Shown one piece after another: positions 25,683 to 35,217 of a stretch of 64,000 bases of DNA. Position 1 is the stretch's first letter; each line of letters begins with the position of its first letter. A program made the position numbers and the translations under genes. The notes under the pieces were generated by a model. The model searched no databases. It was not told the origin of the DNA and was given only the letters and a program-made list of their open reading frames with translations. Source of the DNA: CAILUG01 sp903844415. GTDB taxonomy: Bacteria > Pseudomonadota > Gammaproteobacteria > Pseudomonadales > Pseudohongiellaceae. The stretch spans positions 1-64,000 of the forward strand of contig CANJTS010000009.1 in NCBI GenBank assembly GCA_947477655.1, given 5' to 3'.

Positions 25683-26078
25683 ATGACAAAAATCATTAAA
25701 ACAGATCATGAATGGCACGAGTTACTGACCCCCGTTGAGTATCAGATTTGCAGAAAGAAAGGAACTGAGCGACCTTTTACTGGTGAATATTGGCAAACCT
25801 CTGGTGTAGAAGGAATCTATCATTGCAGATGCTGTGCTGAGATACTTTTCTCATCCGTTGCCAAATTTGATTCAGGTTGCGGATGGCCGAGCTTTACCCA
25901 GCCTCTTGACAGCAAAAAAATTGAAGAAACTTTGGATTTATCGTTGGGTATGCATCGTACTGAAATTACGTGTGCTAAATGTGATGCTCATTTAGGACAT
26001 GTATTTACGGATGGTCCGCAACCAACAGGATTGCGCTATTGTATAAACTCCGCTTCTTTAGTTTTCTTAAAAAAATAG
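25683..26078 (+). CDS. msrB: Peptide methionine-R-sulfoxide reductase MsrB
   Basis: Repairs methionine-R-sulfoxide in proteins. 131 residues. Structural zinc Cys pairs at 48/51 and 97/100, KFDSGCGWPSF, HLGHVF, and the catalytic Cys120 in RYCINSASL. No signal peptide: cytoplasmic. Ribosome site GAGGAA precedes the ATG. Monocistronic between divergent alaA and the convergent Slam-like gene, which ends 19 bp away. Confidence 0.96.
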   Translation: MTKIIKTDHEWHELLTPVEYQICRKKGTERPFTGEYWQTSGVEGIYHCRCCAEILFSSVAKFDSGCGWPSFTQPLDSKKIEETLDLSLGMHRTEITCAKCDAHLGHVFTDGPQPTGLRYCINSASLVFLKK

Positions 26079-26097
26079 TTTTTGCATTATTACGGCG

Positions 26098-27417
26098 CTA
26101 GAACTGATAACGAATTCCTGTTTGATATTTTACGCGGTCGTATTTAAAGATATCGAGATTACTTTTATTTTGCGTGAATGTAACATCAGTAGTTGCATTT
26201 ATGTTTTCAGATGCCTGCCAACTCCAGCCGAATGTACTAGAAAATGTGCTATCTCTGCGTTGTATATCGAAGATAGGATCTTTACTTTTGTTGTCACTTT
26301 TATGCAATGAAAGCCTCATAAAAGGGATGTGGTTTTCTCTAAATTGAATTTGTTCGGCAAAGGCAAGGCCATAAAACCTTTGAGCATTATTTTTCCCAAG
26401 AGTAACCTTAATTTGTTCATCACCGTAATAGGCACTAATAGTGTTATAAAAAATGCCTACTGTTTTTCCCAAAACTGCAGATAAAAGTACTTGATCTACA
26501 TCACGAAGATTTGCATTAGGATTAACAGCAGTATCATAGCGAACTGCAGTATAAGCACCAGTTAAACCCTGAGTCCAACCTAGGCTGGTTGTTCGTTGCC
26601 AATTTGTAATTAGGCTCGCACTTTTTTGAAATTTCATACTGTCTAAATCAACACTTTGAACGCGAGCTGCCACTGATAAAAACTTATCGTTAAAAACCCG
26701 CGCATAATTTAGTTCACCAGATTTAACATCGAGATCAAATAAAGTACTGGCAAAGTTTTTATGCTTACTAAAATTCCCCAATAAGTTTACAGTTGATGCT
26801 TTGGATAAAGGTTTTACATAACTAATACCAGCACCGGCATCAATATAATAATCTTTAATACTTTGGCCGTTGGCACTTAGTTCGATATCACCTATTGGAG
26901 TTTTAATCACACCTAGCTCTGTTGCACTATTGATGTTGCTATCGTTGCCGAGATTGGACGTCAAAAAAAAATTGAAGCTTCCACTGATAGTATTTTCACG
27001 ATCAGTGATCTGCTGGAGAAAAAGCTCGATATTTTCTCTAACATTCGGTTCTGGGTTTGTGGCAAGAACTTCATTAAACAGTTGGGCTGCAGCAATCAAG
27101 TTATTACTTAAAAATAATGCGCGTGCCAGTTCAAGTTTTACTCGTTGTTGATCAGGATAGATCAATGCAATCCGTTCGAATGCAAATACAGCTTCGCTAT
27201 AGCGCCCTGTTTCTAATGCAGTAAGTCCGTACAAAAAATCAAATTCTGGTTCACCTTCATTTTCATCCATCAGATCGACAGCTAAAATATAAGCTTCTTC
27301 AAACCTATTATCGGTAACAAGTTGATTAAGATTTTCTAATGTTTGTTCAGTTGCTGCGAATAGATCTGTAGTTAAGAAACAGAGGGGCAATAGGAATAAA
27401 TACAAATTATTTCGCAT
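26098..27417 (-). CDS. TPR plus outer-membrane beta-barrel protein, Slam/DUF560-like
   Basis: 439 residues: signal peptide (about 1-21), tetratricopeptide repeats (about 25-160, DFLYGLTALETGRYSEAVFAF), then a beta-barrel with alternating aromatic strands ending in YQTGIRYQF, a typical outer-membrane C-terminal Phe. This layout matches surface lipoprotein assembly modulators (Slam), which move lipoproteins to the cell surface. No candidate client lipoprotein is adjacent. A plain TPR-porin of unknown function is the alternative. Preceded by a long AT-rich region. Confidence 0.65.
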   Translation of the reverse strand: MRNNLYLFLLPLCFLTTDLFAATEQTLENLNQLVTDNRFEEAYILAVDLMDENEGEPEFDFLYGLTALETGRYSEAVFAFERIALIYPDQQRVKLELARALFLSNNLIAAAQLFNEVLATNPEPNVRENIELFLQQITDRENTISGSFNFFLTSNLGNDSNINSATELGVIKTPIGDIELSANGQSIKDYYIDAGAGISYVKPLSKASTVNLLGNFSKHKNFASTLFDLDVKSGELNYARVFNDKFLSVAARVQSVDLDSMKFQKSASLITNWQRTTSLGWTQGLTGAYTAVRYDTAVNPNANLRDVDQVLLSAVLGKTVGIFYNTISAYYGDEQIKVTLGKNNAQRFYGLAFAEQIQFRENHIPFMRLSLHKSDNKSKDPIFDIQRRDSTFSSTFGWSWQASENINATTDVTFTQNKSNLDIFKYDRVKYQTGIRYQF

Positions 27418-27753
27418 ATAACTTACTTATTTGGGCGCTTGAAGATAAGCGACTATAAATTTGACAGTTTCTGGTAATTAGGCTGTTCAACATTTAAATA
27501 ATCATTCATATTCGATATAAAAACATAATAAGTCAAAGATAACCTAGATTTTAGACGGGTTTTCAATCTAAATAATTGGATTTATCTTTCAAAGATAAAA
27601 CCAATATTCTACATCTTAGAAAAAATCTCCACAGAACAAAAATCTGTTAGTTGAAATGTAAAAGAGGATTAGACAAATATTCCTGTTAGAAGCCAAACAG
27701 GGCAGCATAAATATTGGTTTAAGATGGGGAGCAAAAACAGGGAAATTGGTCTC

Positions 27754-27831
27754 CGTTAGCCCGAGATATTGTTTTTTATGTTTTTGTTTTTATATGTTGT
27801 GGCGTCACATATTCGCCATCTCGGGCTAACG
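27754..27831. repeat. 14-bp perfect inverted repeat with 50-base loop
   Basis: CGTTAGCCCGAGAT and ATCTCGGGCTAACG are exact complements. They are the only GC-rich pieces in a very AT-rich stretch. The loop is T-rich. It could be a transcript hairpin, terminal repeats of a tiny degraded element, or a protein site. Confidence 0.6.
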
Positions 27832-28403
27832 AGTACTTTGAACACTACGGATCAAATCTTTATCTGAAAATGACGCAATATACATGCCAATATTTAGGGG
27901 ATTAATTTTTCAATCTACTTGTTCCCAAGTTTTAATGTTGATTTATATCAATAAGATATGAACTATTCACAAATTTTAAAAATAATATATTTTAAAACCT
28001 TTTCATATAGTTACAGATCAAAATTAAAGTGATTAAAAATTCTATTAAATTATTTTTTTAATTAATCTTAAGCCGCTTAGCTAGCAGTTGGCTTAATTTA
28101 ATATTGAGTCTAGATAGACACTTATCTTTTTTTTTAATTAATTATTTTTATATGTACCAATTGGTATAAAACTAAGACAACTAAAACGGTTGTTTTTTCT
28201 CAAAATAAATATTGATAACAGATTGATAATAATAGATTTTATATATATTTAATAATCCCCTAGAAATTAAATCGTCCCTCAAAAAGTAATTTGACTTCCT
28301 TTCTAACTTATTAACTTTTGAAAAAATAAGGTTCGGTTGAATCTCTATGTTCAATGTGGGAGAATTCAAAAATAAATAGCTGAGTCGGTTTTGTAACCGC
28401 TTG

Positions 28404-28419
28404 ATTTATAGCTATAAAT
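28404..28419. repeat. 16-bp perfect palindrome upstream of tig
   Basis: ATTTATAGCTATAAAT reads the same on both strands. It follows directly after a small CGGTT/AACCG hairpin and lies about 165 bp before the tig start codon. Possible operator, but AT-rich palindromes arise easily by chance here. Confidence 0.4.
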
Positions 28420-28583
28420 TTACTTTTCTAACAATTCTTCATGCAAGTTTTTGTCTAGCACTAATACTCGTAACCATTGTTAGACAATGTTTTATCAACG
28501 GTTTTACTAATCACAGATCAAACCTTATCCAGTTTGGTCGATACATGCATTGCCTAAGGCTGCTAACTTTTCAGGAAATTCCC

Positions 28584-29909
28584 ATGCAAGTCTCCATAGA
28601 AACCATTTCAAGTCTAGAACGTAGAATGACTATCGAAGTTCCCTCTGACCGCATCGAAAGTCAGGTTCAGAATAAGCTCATTGAGGCGTCCAAAAATTTT
28701 CAACTGAAGGGATTTAGAAAAGGCAAAGTCCCATTGAGAGTTATCAAAGATCGTTTTGGTAAAGGCGTTCGTCAAGAAGTTCTTGGCGATATTATGAGCC
28801 AAACTTATTATGAGGCACTTGGCCAACAAAAAGTAAAACCAGCATGCCAACCGAGAATTGAAGCTAAAAAAGTTGAAGAAGGAAAAAACCTTCAATTTGT
28901 AGCCCTCTTCGAAATATACCCTGAGGTTATTTTGGCAGATTTTTCTACGATTGAAGTAGATAAAAAAATTGCTGACATCAATGAATCTGATATTGACAAC
29001 ATGATCGCAACACTCCGTAAACAACGCCAGACTTGGGTCGAAGGTTCACATCAGGCAAAGGAAGGGGATCAGATTACGATGGATTATGTTGGCAAGATTG
29101 ATGGTGAATTATTTGCCGGTGGAAGTGCTAATGGCTCCAAATTGGTACTGGGCTCCAAGCGTATGATAGAGGGTTTTGAGGCTGCGCTTATCGGCACCAA
29201 AATGGGTGAAGAAAAAAATCTTGCGCTTACTTTCCCTGAAACCTACCACAACAAAGACGTTGCTGGAAAAGCTGTTGAATTTTCAGTAACAGTAACAAAA
29301 GTTGCAGAGCCACAACTTCCTGAACTAAATAGTGATTTTTTTGCAACTTTTGATATTACTGATGGTAATGAGAGTGCATTCCGTATTGAAGTAAAAAATA
29401 ATATGGCTCGCGAATTAAAAAATGCTGTAAGAAATAATGTCAAAAATCAAGTTGTTGAAGGGTTGTTGAAATTACATTTTGTTGAATTGCCAAAATCACT
29501 TGTAGAGAGCGAAATGCAAGTCTTGAAACAACAAACCATGGCTCAGTACGGTAGCAAAAATAATATAGAAGATTCAATGTTGCCTTTAGATTTATTTAAA
29601 GATCAGGCTCAACGAAGGGTAAGATTAGGCTTGATCATGAATGCAGTAATACAACAACATCAATTAAAAATTGATCCTATCCTTGTTCGTAAGCTAGTAG
29701 AAGATCTTGCTGAAAGTTATGAGCAGCCAGAGGATGTAGTCAAGTGGTACTACAGCAATAAAGATCAATTGGCGCAGGTTGAAGCTATGGCCCTTGAGGA
29801 GTCAGTAATCGATCTTGTGCTTAATGTCGCCAAAATAAATGAAATAACATGCAGTTATGAAGATGCACTAAAACCGGTGGCCAATTCAGCGCTAAGTACA
29901 GCAGAATAA
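28584..29909 (+). CDS. tig: Trigger factor
   Basis: Ribosome-bound chaperone and prolyl isomerase, 441 residues. The N-terminal ribosome-binding loop contains GFRKGKVPL, the FKBP domain covers about 162-245 (MDYVGKIDGELFAGG, MIEGFEAAL), and the helical C-terminal domain follows. Upstream in-frame codons exist, but the chosen ATG has an AGGAA site 6 bases before it and gives the family N-terminus MQVSIET. First gene of tig-clpP-clpX-lon. Confidence 0.96.
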   Translation: MQVSIETISSLERRMTIEVPSDRIESQVQNKLIEASKNFQLKGFRKGKVPLRVIKDRFGKGVRQEVLGDIMSQTYYEALGQQKVKPACQPRIEAKKVEEGKNLQFVALFEIYPEVILADFSTIEVDKKIADINESDIDNMIATLRKQRQTWVEGSHQAKEGDQITMDYVGKIDGELFAGGSANGSKLVLGSKRMIEGFEAALIGTKMGEEKNLALTFPETYHNKDVAGKAVEFSVTVTKVAEPQLPELNSDFFATFDITDGNESAFRIEVKNNMARELKNAVRNNVKNQVVEGLLKLHFVELPKSLVESEMQVLKQQTMAQYGSKNNIEDSMLPLDLFKDQAQRRVRLGLIMNAVIQQHQLKIDPILVRKLVEDLAESYEQPEDVVKWYYSNKDQLAQVEAMALEESVIDLVLNVAKINEITCSYEDALKPVANSALSTAE

Positions 29910-30026
29910 TAAGAATAAACAGGAGTTGCTAAAACAAATCGAAATTTATATTAAGCCGCCACCATGGATTGGTGGCCAGTTATCATCTATCAGTCCGAAT
30001 AGTCTTCTTCCTACAGGCAAATAATC

Positions 30027-30701
30027 ATGAGTGTAAGTAATTTCGGTCAATTTACCGGCATGCAAAACGGCGAATTACGTGACCGGATAGAACAGTATGC
30101 GCAATTAGTGCCTATGGTTGTTGAGCAAACCGCTCGAGGGGAAAGGTCATATGATATTTTTTCTCGAATGCTTAAGGAACGAGTTATTTTTCTGGTTGGT
30201 CAGGTTGAAGATCACATGGCTAATTTGATAGTGGCTCAGTTACTTTTCTTGGAATCAGAAAATCCAGACAAAGACATTAATTTGTATATTAATTCCCCTG
30301 GTGGTGTAGTAACTGCTGGTTTGTCAATTTATGACACCATGCAATTTATCAAGCCTGACGTAAGCACTATGTGTATGGGACAAGCGGCTAGTATGGGGGC
30401 TTTATTACTTGCAGGAGGTGCGAAGGGAAAGCGATACGCATTGCCACACTCGCGCATGATGATTCATCAGCCTAGCGGTGGCGTGCAGGGACAAGCATCT
30501 GACATTCATATACAAGCACAAGAAATCCTTTCTCTTCGAGACCGACTCAATAAGATCATGTCTCATCATACTGGCCAAACAATAGATGTAATTGCACGAG
30601 ACACTGATCGTGATAATTTTATGAGTGCCGAAGCAGCCGTTCAATATGGGCTCATTGATCAGGTACTCGCAAAACGTGTAATCAGTCCAGTTAGCAATTG
30701 A
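30027..30701 (+). CDS. clpP: ATP-dependent Clp protease proteolytic subunit
   Basis: Serine peptidase forming the ClpXP barrel. Catalytic triad Ser122 (GQAASMGA), His147 (SRMMIHQPSGG) and Asp196 (DRDNFMS). 224 residues with a slightly long propeptide, starting MSVSNFGQF. Followed by clpX after 92 bp, the canonical pair. Confidence 0.97.
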   Translation: MSVSNFGQFTGMQNGELRDRIEQYAQLVPMVVEQTARGERSYDIFSRMLKERVIFLVGQVEDHMANLIVAQLLFLESENPDKDINLYINSPGGVVTAGLSIYDTMQFIKPDVSTMCMGQAASMGALLLAGGAKGKRYALPHSRMMIHQPSGGVQGQASDIHIQAQEILSLRDRLNKIMSHHTGQTIDVIARDTDRDNFMSAEAAVQYGLIDQVLAKRVISPVSN

Positions 30702-30793
30702 AAATCATGCAACAGTTTTCCGGATTAAGGACTTGTAAATGGCCATAAATGCCTTCATCTTAGTGTCAGAATTTAAGGTAGTGGAGTGCAAAT

Positions 30794-32092
30794 ATGGCTG
30801 GTGATAAATCCAAAGACGATTCCGGTAAGTTGTTATATTGTTCTTTTTGTGGAAAGAGTCAGCATGAGGTCCGCAAACTTATTGCAGGGCCTTCCGTTTT
30901 TGTTTGTGATGAATGTGTTGATCTCTGCAACGACATTATCAAGGAAGAAATACAAGACAAGAGTGTCGACCCCAAAAAACGAAAACTACCCACTCCAGCA
31001 GAAATTTGCAGTATCTTGGATGAATACGTAATAGATCAATCCAAAGCCAAGAAGATTTTGGCTGTCGCTGTTTATAATCACTATAAACGTTTGAACTATA
31101 TAAAAAAGACTGATGATGTTGAGCTTGGAAAAAGCAACATACTAATTATCGGCCCTACAGGATCCGGCAAGACCTTGTTGGCAGAAACATTAGCTCGTTT
31201 ACTCGATGTACCTTTTACAATTGCCGACGCCACTACACTCACTGAAGCTGGTTATGTTGGTGAAGACGTTGAAAACATCATCCAAAAGTTGCTCCAAAAA
31301 TGTGACTATGATGTAGAAAAAGCCCAAGTCGGCATAGTTTACATTGATGAAATTGACAAGATTTCTCGTAAATCAGAAAACGCCTCCATTACCAGGGATG
31401 TGTCTGGAGAAGGTGTTCAGCAAGCATTGCTTAAATTGATCGAAGGAACCATTGCTTCCGTTCCACCACAAGGTGGGCGTAAGCATCCTCAGCAAGAATT
31501 TTTGCAAGTCGATACTTCTAATATTCTGTTTATTTGTGGCGGAGCCTTTACAGGATTGGAGCGAATTATTCGTGAGCGTTCTGATAAAAGTGGCATTGGT
31601 TTTTCTGCTGAAGTACGGAGTCCTTCGGCTAACGAAAAGGTGGGAAAAACCTTGCAAGAAGTGGAACCAGAAGATCTGATCAAATATGGTTTGATACCTG
31701 AGTTTGTAGGTAGATTACCGATGATAGCCACATTAAATGAACTTAATGAAGATGCTCTAGTCAGAATTCTCAAAGAACCACGTAATGCACTTACCAGACA
31801 ATATGCAAAACTTTTTGAAATGGAAGGTGTCGATATTCAGTTTAGAAATGATTGCTTACAAGCTATTGCAAAAAAAGCACAAGAACGTAAAACCGGTGCA
31901 AGGGGATTGCGATCCATCATGGAATCCGTGTTGCTGGAAACTATGTACAAGATCCCCTCAGAAAAAAATGTTAAAAAGGTAGTGATTGATGCATCTGTGA
32001 TAAATGGAGAATCAGAACCTTTATTAATGTACGAGAATATTGATACTGAAAATGCCATATTGCCTGTCAAAGACAAGCATGTAAGCGGATGA
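30794..32092 (+). CDS. clpX: ATP-dependent Clp protease ATP-binding subunit ClpX
   Basis: AAA+ unfoldase that feeds ClpP. The N-terminal zinc finger uses Cys16, 19, 38 and 41. Walker A GPTGSGKT at 120-127, Walker B with DEIDK at 185, the GYVGEDVE pore-1 loop region, and the C-terminal KTGARGLRSIME sensor. 432 residues, full length. lon begins 51 bp downstream. Confidence 0.98.
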   Translation: MAGDKSKDDSGKLLYCSFCGKSQHEVRKLIAGPSVFVCDECVDLCNDIIKEEIQDKSVDPKKRKLPTPAEICSILDEYVIDQSKAKKILAVAVYNHYKRLNYIKKTDDVELGKSNILIIGPTGSGKTLLAETLARLLDVPFTIADATTLTEAGYVGEDVENIIQKLLQKCDYDVEKAQVGIVYIDEIDKISRKSENASITRDVSGEGVQQALLKLIEGTIASVPPQGGRKHPQQEFLQVDTSNILFICGGAFTGLERIIRERSDKSGIGFSAEVRSPSANEKVGKTLQEVEPEDLIKYGLIPEFVGRLPMIATLNELNEDALVRILKEPRNALTRQYAKLFEMEGVDIQFRNDCLQAIAKKAQERKTGARGLRSIMESVLLETMYKIPSEKNVKKVVIDASVINGESEPLLMYENIDTENAILPVKDKHVSG

Positions 32093-32143
32093 TATTTTTT
32101 AATTTTATGATTATTGATTTTACAAACTAGAACTACTTTTGCT

Positions 32144-34570
32144 ATGGATAAAACTGTGAATCTCAATCAGCTCCCGTTTCTCCCTTTGCGCGGAGTTGTA
32201 GTTTACCCACAAATTGTTCATCCCCTGTTTGTGGCGCGGGAAAAATCCATAAATGCGCTTAAAGCTGCTATGGCAGGAGATAAAAAGGTTGTTCTGGTTG
32301 CGCAAAAAAATCATCCTGAAGATGACCCCCGTATTGACGACTTATACATGATAGGAACTGTAGCAACAGTACTACAACTAATGCATGTAAACGACGGTAC
32401 AGTGAAAGTGTTGGTAGAAGGTGTAGAAAGAGTTCATATCAAACAATTTCATTTCGAAGAAGACTTCTATAAGGCTGAAATCATGCTGATGGGAAGTCAT
32501 GTTACCGAAGAAAAAGAATCAGAGATATTGGTCAGATCTTTGCTATCTCAGTTTGATCAATATGTTCAATTAAGCAAAAAAATCTCCCCAGAAGTGCTGA
32601 CTTCTATTACAAGCATCGATGACCCAAGTCGACTTGTAGACACAATTGCGACCCATATGTCTTTGAAGCTTCAAGAGAAGCAAAACATTTTGGAGTTGGT
32701 CAATTTAAAGCCACGTATTGAACATTTGATGGCCTTGATAGAATCGGAAATTGATATTTTCCAGGTCGAAAAGCGTATTCGTGGCCGTGTCAAAAAACAA
32801 ATGGAAAAAAGCCAACGTGAGTATTATCTCAACGAGCAGATGAAAGCTATTCAAAAAGAAATGGGTGATTTGGATGAAACTCCAAATGAAGGTGAGGAAT
32901 TAAAGCGCAAGATTGAAGAAGCGGGTATGCCGCAGGAAGCAAAGGACAAGGCTAACTCTGAATTGAATAAATTGAAGATGATGTCCCCTATGTCTTCCGA
33001 AGCATCTGTTGTCCGTACTTATCTTGATTGGATGATAAATGTGCCTTGGAAGAAGAGGACGCGTATTCAATCCGATTTAAGAAAAGCTGAAGCAATTCTT
33101 GAGAATGATCACTATGGTCTCAAGGATGTAAAAGAACGTGTGCTGGAATATTTAGCTGTACAAAATCGAGTAAAGAAATTAAAAGGCCCAATTCTTTGCC
33201 TAGTTGGTCCTCCTGGCGTAGGCAAAACCTCTTTAGGAGAATCCATTGCTAGAGCAACCGGCCGAAAATTTTTAAGGATGGCTTTAGGTGGCGTTCGCGA
33301 TGAGGCCGAAATACGCGGTCATCGCCGCACATATATTGGTTCTTTACCGGGAAAAGTGATCCAGAAAATGGCAAAAGCTGGGGTGAAGAATCCCCTAATC
33401 CTGTTGGATGAAGTAGATAAAATGGGTATGGATCACCGTGGAGATCCTGCATCGGCTCTACTGGAAGTTCTTGATCCTGAACAAAATCATAACTTTAACG
33501 ACCATTATTTGGAAGTTGACTATGATTTGTCCGATGTTTTGTTTATCTGTACGTCCAATTCCATGAACATACCAGGACCCCTCCTCGATCGTATGGAAGT
33601 GATTCGCCTTCCTGGGTACACCGAAGATGAAAAACTGAACATTGCATCGCGTTATCTGGTGCCAAAACAGAGAACAAACAATGGGCTTTCAATCAAAGAG
33701 CTAGAATTTACTGATGAAAGTATTTTGACCATGATCAGGCATTACACCAAAGAAGCTGGTGTTAGAGGCTTGGAGCGGGAAATCGCGAAGGTGTGTAGAA
33801 AGGTCATTAAGGAAAAGGGGGCTTTGAAGCAGCTTACCTTGCAAGTTATCGAGTCTAAGGATTTAGAGAATTACTCAGGTGTACATAAATACGATTATGG
33901 GAAAGCTGAAATTGCAGACGCGATTGGTCAGGTAAATGGTTTGGCGTGGACACAGGCGGGAGGCGAGTTGCTTACAATTGAGGCAGTAGCCATCCCAGGC
34001 AAAGGTAAAACCATAATGACAGGTTCCCTTGGAGATATTATGCAAGAGTCAATCCAGGCAGCGTTAACTGTAGTAAGAAGTCGCGCTTCAAGTTTGGGTA
34101 TTGACGAAAATTTTCATGAAGTAAAAGACCTACATGTACATGTACCGGAAGGTGCCACCCCTAAAGATGGACCTAGCGCTGGAGTAGGGATGTGCACTGC
34201 TCTTGTTTCTGTATTAACAGGAATTCCAGTCCGTAAAGACGTCGCAATGACCGGAGAAATTACACTAAGAGGCCAGGTGTTGCCTATTGGTGGTTTGAAA
34301 GAGAAATTACTGGCAGCTCATCGCGGCAATATCAAAACAGTTATAATTCCGATGGACAATGAACGAGATTTGAAAGAGATTCCAGACAACATAAAAGCAG
34401 AATTGAATATCAGACCGGTAAAGTGGATAGATGAAGTACTACAATTTGCACTTCAATATTTACCCACACCAAATGTAGAAGGCAAAGCCGAAAACATGGT
34501 TAAGTCTGCAACTAAAAACACTTCTGGAAAAAACAAGGAAAAAACAAAGAAATCTATAAGTACACATTGA
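32144..34570 (+). CDS. lon: ATP-dependent protease Lon
   Basis: Degrades misfolded and regulatory proteins. LON substrate domain (LPFLPLRGVVVYPQ), Walker A GPPGVGKT at 355-362, and the Ser-Lys dyad protease domain with catalytic Ser678 in DGPSAGVGM. 808 residues from the ATG; a TTG ten codons upstream is also open, but the family begins at the ATG. The C-terminal 30 residues form a Lys/Ser/Asn-rich tail. hupB follows. Confidence 0.97.
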   Translation: MDKTVNLNQLPFLPLRGVVVYPQIVHPLFVAREKSINALKAAMAGDKKVVLVAQKNHPEDDPRIDDLYMIGTVATVLQLMHVNDGTVKVLVEGVERVHIKQFHFEEDFYKAEIMLMGSHVTEEKESEILVRSLLSQFDQYVQLSKKISPEVLTSITSIDDPSRLVDTIATHMSLKLQEKQNILELVNLKPRIEHLMALIESEIDIFQVEKRIRGRVKKQMEKSQREYYLNEQMKAIQKEMGDLDETPNEGEELKRKIEEAGMPQEAKDKANSELNKLKMMSPMSSEASVVRTYLDWMINVPWKKRTRIQSDLRKAEAILENDHYGLKDVKERVLEYLAVQNRVKKLKGPILCLVGPPGVGKTSLGESIARATGRKFLRMALGGVRDEAEIRGHRRTYIGSLPGKVIQKMAKAGVKNPLILLDEVDKMGMDHRGDPASALLEVLDPEQNHNFNDHYLEVDYDLSDVLFICTSNSMNIPGPLLDRMEVIRLPGYTEDEKLNIASRYLVPKQRTNNGLSIKELEFTDESILTMIRHYTKEAGVRGLEREIAKVCRKVIKEKGALKQLTLQVIESKDLENYSGVHKYDYGKAEIADAIGQVNGLAWTQAGGELLTIEAVAIPGKGKTIMTGSLGDIMQESIQAALTVVRSRASSLGIDENFHEVKDLHVHVPEGATPKDGPSAGVGMCTALVSVLTGIPVRKDVAMTGEITLRGQVLPIGGLKEKLLAAHRGNIKTVIIPMDNERDLKEIPDNIKAELNIRPVKWIDEVLQFALQYLPTPNVEGKAENMVKSATKNTSGKNKEKTKKSISTH

Positions 34571-34597
34571 TAGGAGTGGAATAAAACCGCCTATTTA

Positions 34598-34628
34598 TTG
34601 ACATATTCTTTAGATGTTGTGTTATAAA
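34598..34628 (+). promoter_or_regulatory. Possible sigma-70 promoter for hupB
   Basis: TTGACA (perfect -35) at 34598 and TATAAA at 34623, with a 19-base spacer, slightly long. About 140 bp before the hupB start, in the gap after lon. Confidence 0.35.
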
Positions 34629-34744
34629 GCTTGTGTAATTAGAAGGTGTTAAATACGAATAAAATATTTTTCAAAAAAGTATATTTCCAATTAAAATATA
34701 AAATAATTAATATATAAAACTTCATAAAGTTTCAATATCAATAA

Positions 34745-34756
34745 TGATAATTATCA
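34745..34756. promoter_or_regulatory. 12-bp palindrome TGATAATTATCA before the hupB ribosome site
   Basis: A perfect palindrome ending 2 bases before the AAGGAG ribosome site of hupB. It has the GATAAT flavour of Fur boxes but not the 7-1-7 layout, so assignment to Fur is weak. Confidence 0.35.
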
Positions 34757-34769
34757 AAAAGGAGTTCAC

Positions 34770-35045
34770 GTGAATAAAGCAGAACTAATAGACGCAGTAG
34801 CAGAAAGTACAGATTTGCCTAAAGCGTCAGCTACAAGAGCAGTTGATGCAGTACTCGAAACAATAACCGGGGTATTACAGTCAGGAAATTCAGTATCCTT
34901 GGTTGGATTTGGTGCCTTTACCGTTAAAGCGCGTGCTGCACGTGTTGGTCGTAATCCGCAAACGGGTGCTGCAATCAATATCGCTGCTGCAAAAGTTCCT
35001 GGATTCAAAGCTGGCAAAGCATTAAAAGATTCAGTCAACTCCTGA
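34770..35045 (+). CDS. hupB: DNA-binding protein HU-beta
   Basis: Histone-like nucleoid protein of 91 residues. MNKAELIDAVAESTDLPKA, VSLVGFGAFTVKARAARVGRNPQTG and VPGFKAGKALKDSVN match the HU family. GTG start with an AAGGAG site 5 bases upstream. Follows lon and precedes ppiD, the standard order. Two hairpins follow its stop codon. Confidence 0.97.
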   Translation: MNKAELIDAVAESTDLPKASATRAVDAVLETITGVLQSGNSVSLVGFGAFTVKARAARVGRNPQTGAAINIAAAKVPGFKAGKALKDSVNS

Positions 35046-35099
35046 TTAATTCTTTATAATCAGGATACTTTCCCACAAGGGCGCATCTTTGATGCGCCC
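35041..35099 (+). terminator. Tandem hairpins at the end of hupB
   Basis: First stem CCTGATTA/TAATCAGG overlaps the hupB stop codon (TGA). The second is a strong 9-bp stem GGGCGCATC-TTT-GATGCGCCC at 35079-35099. Only a weak T-run follows (TCTGTATTT), so termination may be partial. Confidence 0.7.
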
Positions 35100-35217
35100 T
35101 CTGTATTTAGAAGAAACATAAATATTGCCAAGAAATTTACTATAAACCTGCAAAATTACTGTTTTTTTCTGTAATAACGTCGCTATATTTATACAAAATA
35201 TATTTTCGAGTTGCCAT

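Larger units (their letters stand above)
27418..28583. other. AT-rich intergenic region upstream of tig
   Basis: About 1.2 kb with very low GC and no gene I can support. It contains a 14-bp inverted repeat, a 12-bp palindrome TACCAATTGGTA at 28155, a CGGTT-TTGT-AACCG hairpin at 28386, and the 16-bp palindrome listed separately. Short reading frames here have random composition. Promoters for tig and for the minus-strand gene must lie within it, but I cannot assign them. Confidence 0.6.

Noticed and set aside
28181..28369. 62-codon minus-strand frame in the AT-rich gap
   Set aside because: Composition is Ile/Asn/Tyr/Lys-rich as expected for random AT-rich DNA; no ribosome site or family.
28401..28583. 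N-terminal extension of trigger factor by 61 residues
   Set aside because: The extension has no family match, is hydrophobic and AT-driven, and a good ribosome site precedes the internal ATG at 28584.
29955..29976. Kozak-like GCCGCCACCATGG before clpP
   Set aside because: Bacterial context; it is one arm of a small GCCACC/GGTGGC hairpin and a coincidence.
34745..34756. Fur box upstream of hupB
   Set aside because: The palindrome is 12 bp and lacks the 7-1-7 arrangement of Fur boxes; kept only as an unassigned palindrome.
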